Of a stretch of 64,000 nt of DNA, positions 63,043-64,000 are shown one piece after another (positions within the stretch are counted from its first letter, which is position 1; each line of letters opens with the position of its first letter). A program made the translations under genes and the position numbers. Below the pieces are notes generated by a model. The model searched no databases. It had not been told where the DNA came from and saw nothing but the letters and a program-made list of their open reading frames with translations. Source of the DNA: Glycomyces harbinensis (GTDB lineage: Bacteria > Actinomycetota > Actinomycetes > Mycobacteriales > Micromonosporaceae); assembly GCF_900101745.1 (NCBI RefSeq), contig NZ_FNAD01000013.1:1-64000 (forward strand). The letters run 5' to 3'.

Positions 63043-64000
63043 TCAGTAGGCGGCGATGTCGGGCCAGCGCAGTTCGAAGCCCTGCGCGGTGAGCCGGTCC
63101 TGGAATGCGGCGAGGAGCGCCGGGTCGGCGGCGACGGCCCGCGGCGCGGTGCCGCGCTCGAAGGCGAAGGCCGCGAGGGCCCCGGCGGCCTCGCCGATGT
63201 TCCACTCGACCGGGTGCAGCCGGTAGCAGCCGTTGGTGATGTGGGTGGTGCCGAGGTTCTTCCCGGCGGGGAGGAGGTTGTCGACCCTGACCGGCAGGAG
63301 AGCGCCGAGCGGGATCTCGAACGGGCAGGAGGCGACGTCGATGTAGTTGTCGCCTCCGGTGGAGGGGTGGAGGTCGATGCGGTACATGCCGATCCCCACG
63401 CTGTCGTGATAGGACACGGCGCCCTTGTCGCCGCGCACCGCCGCCGACAGGTCCTGCTCGACGACGGTGTACTCGGCCTTGATGCGCCGCGATTCGCGGT
63501 GGTACGGCGCCTGGGCGAGCCCGTCGGCCGAGCCGGTGACGTCCCCGCGCAGGCGCAGCCCCGGCCAGCCGGTGCCGCCGTCGGCGCGCGGCGCCTCGGT
63601 CTGGAGCCAGTACATGACGCTGCGCGAGAGTTCCCGCGCCCGCTCCAGATGCACCGCGGCGTCGGGGTTGTCGATCACCGGCGCCAGGAAGTAGTCGATC
63701 ATCGGCCAGTTGACGAGGGTGACGTCGCTGGCGTACGCGCCGGGCGTGAAGTTGCGGCGGGCGGCGATGCGGCGGAACGTCCACAGGTTCATGTCGCCGC
63801 CGCCGCGGCGCTGGTCGCCGACGACCGCGAGCGGGTCGTCGTCGGGGTTGGGCTCGAAGGTCCGCTCCGCGGCCTCCAGCGTGCGCGGGTTCGGGGCCCG
63901 GAAGCCGAGGAGGTTCCCGCCCCAGAAGTCGGTGCGGAAGTCCCGCCAGAAGTCGTAGTCGGCGGGCTTGTCGATGGTGTGGTCGCCCTCGACGTGGTCG
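63043..64000 (-). CDS. FAD-dependent oxidoreductase (FAD_oxidored family), 5' end outside window
   Basis: The C-terminal 318 residues of a large FAD enzyme; the frame stays open to base 64000 (DHVEGDHTIDKPADYDFWRD at its left limit). The FAD_oxidored-type C-terminal block is clear: LLPAGKNLGTTHITNGCYRL, then HPVEWNIGEAAGALAAFAFE. RIKAEYTVVEQDLSA and MYRIDLHPSTGGDNYID are typical of the group. Members are often found with glycan degradation genes; sugar or polysaccharide oxidation is likely (inference). The N-terminal FAD-binding GxGxxG and start lie to the right of the window. First visible gene of the importer operon. Confidence 0.88.
   Translation of the reverse strand, partial: DHVEGDHTIDKPADYDFWRDFRTDFWGGNLLGFRAPNPRTLEAAERTFEPNPDDDPLAVVGDQRRGGGDMNLWTFRRIAARRNFTPGAYASDVTLVNWPMIDYFLAPVIDNPDAAVHLERARELSRSVMYWLQTEAPRADGGTGWPGLRLRGDVTGSADGLAQAPYHRESRRIKAEYTVVEQDLSAAVRGDKGAVSYHDSVGIGMYRIDLHPSTGGDNYIDVASCPFEIPLGALLPVRVDNLLPAGKNLGTTHITNGCYRLHPVEWNIGEAAGALAAFAFERGTAPRAVAADPALLAAFQDRLTAQGFELRWPDIAAY

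Overview
The window reads as one contiguous piece of a high-GC actinobacterial chromosome. The support is near-universal G/C third codon positions, many GTG and a few TTG starts with GGAGG-type ribosome binding sites, AfsR/SARP regulators, a DUF664/DinB protein of the mycothiol-associated kind, an ECF sigma factor of the SigE type, and three carbohydrate gene clusters. A filamentous actinomycete (Glycomyces or a relative) is my best guess, but it is inference. I saw no rRNA, tRNA, CRISPR array, insertion sequence, integrase or phage gene.

Layout. 1-4126: tail of a LacZ-type beta-galactosidase overlapping a GH36 alpha-galactosidase. 4170-7449: a small secreted protein behind a large SARP/NB-ARC/TPR regulator. 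7644-12845: small redox and regulator genes (NAD-dependent epimerase-like protein, SDR with a divergent AraC regulator, membrane protein with a MerR regulator, TetR with a divergent tautomerase whose shared control region is strikingly symmetrical). 13115-18826: sugar-oligomer ABC importer (two LplB/LplC-like permeases and a lipoprotein), cytoplasmic GH43 and LacI regulator. 18872-22247: L-fuconate dehydratase with LacI and FadR-type regulators. 22372-31122: RibD-C/DHFR-fold proteins, a metallo-beta-lactamase-fold hydrolase, LuxR, PucR and HxlR regulators and lipoproteins. 31251-32999: quinone reductase and divergent XRE regulator. 33113-35737: two convergent paralogous sulfotransferases. 35877-43011: kinase-like protein, ECF sigma factor with a coupled membrane protein, ATP-grasp protein, divergent NAD-dependent DNA ligase. 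43053-47824: DinB protein, SDR, P450-ferredoxin-TetR-membrane protein cluster, four-EF-hand membrane-anchored protein. 48021-56470: amidase, a secreted protein with an HEXXHXXGXXH motif, and a locus of short ORF, M48 membrane protease, 379-residue protein and divergent XRE-SARP-STAND-TPR regulator. 56520-59850: SDR, SGNH hydrolase with TetR, VOC protein. 59904-64000: a second sugar ABC importer behind an FAD-dependent oxidoreductase that runs off the right edge.

How it fits together. Most regulators lie beside or divergent from their likely targets, and several have visible dyad operators: two TATNAC-N4-GTNATA sites for the TetR/tautomerase pair, GCAATCGATTGC-type sites for the LacI/fucD pair, a promoter overlapped by a palindrome for the GH43 importer, and palindromes in front of the HxlR and TetR genes. 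Convergent pairs are separated by long perfect hairpins. The least conventional piece is 50084-56470, where a 21-codon ORF with an excellent ribosome binding site precedes a membrane M48 protease and lies divergent from an XRE/TPR-containing STAND regulator. That arrangement suggests peptide signalling, which is a hypothesis and not shown by the sequence.
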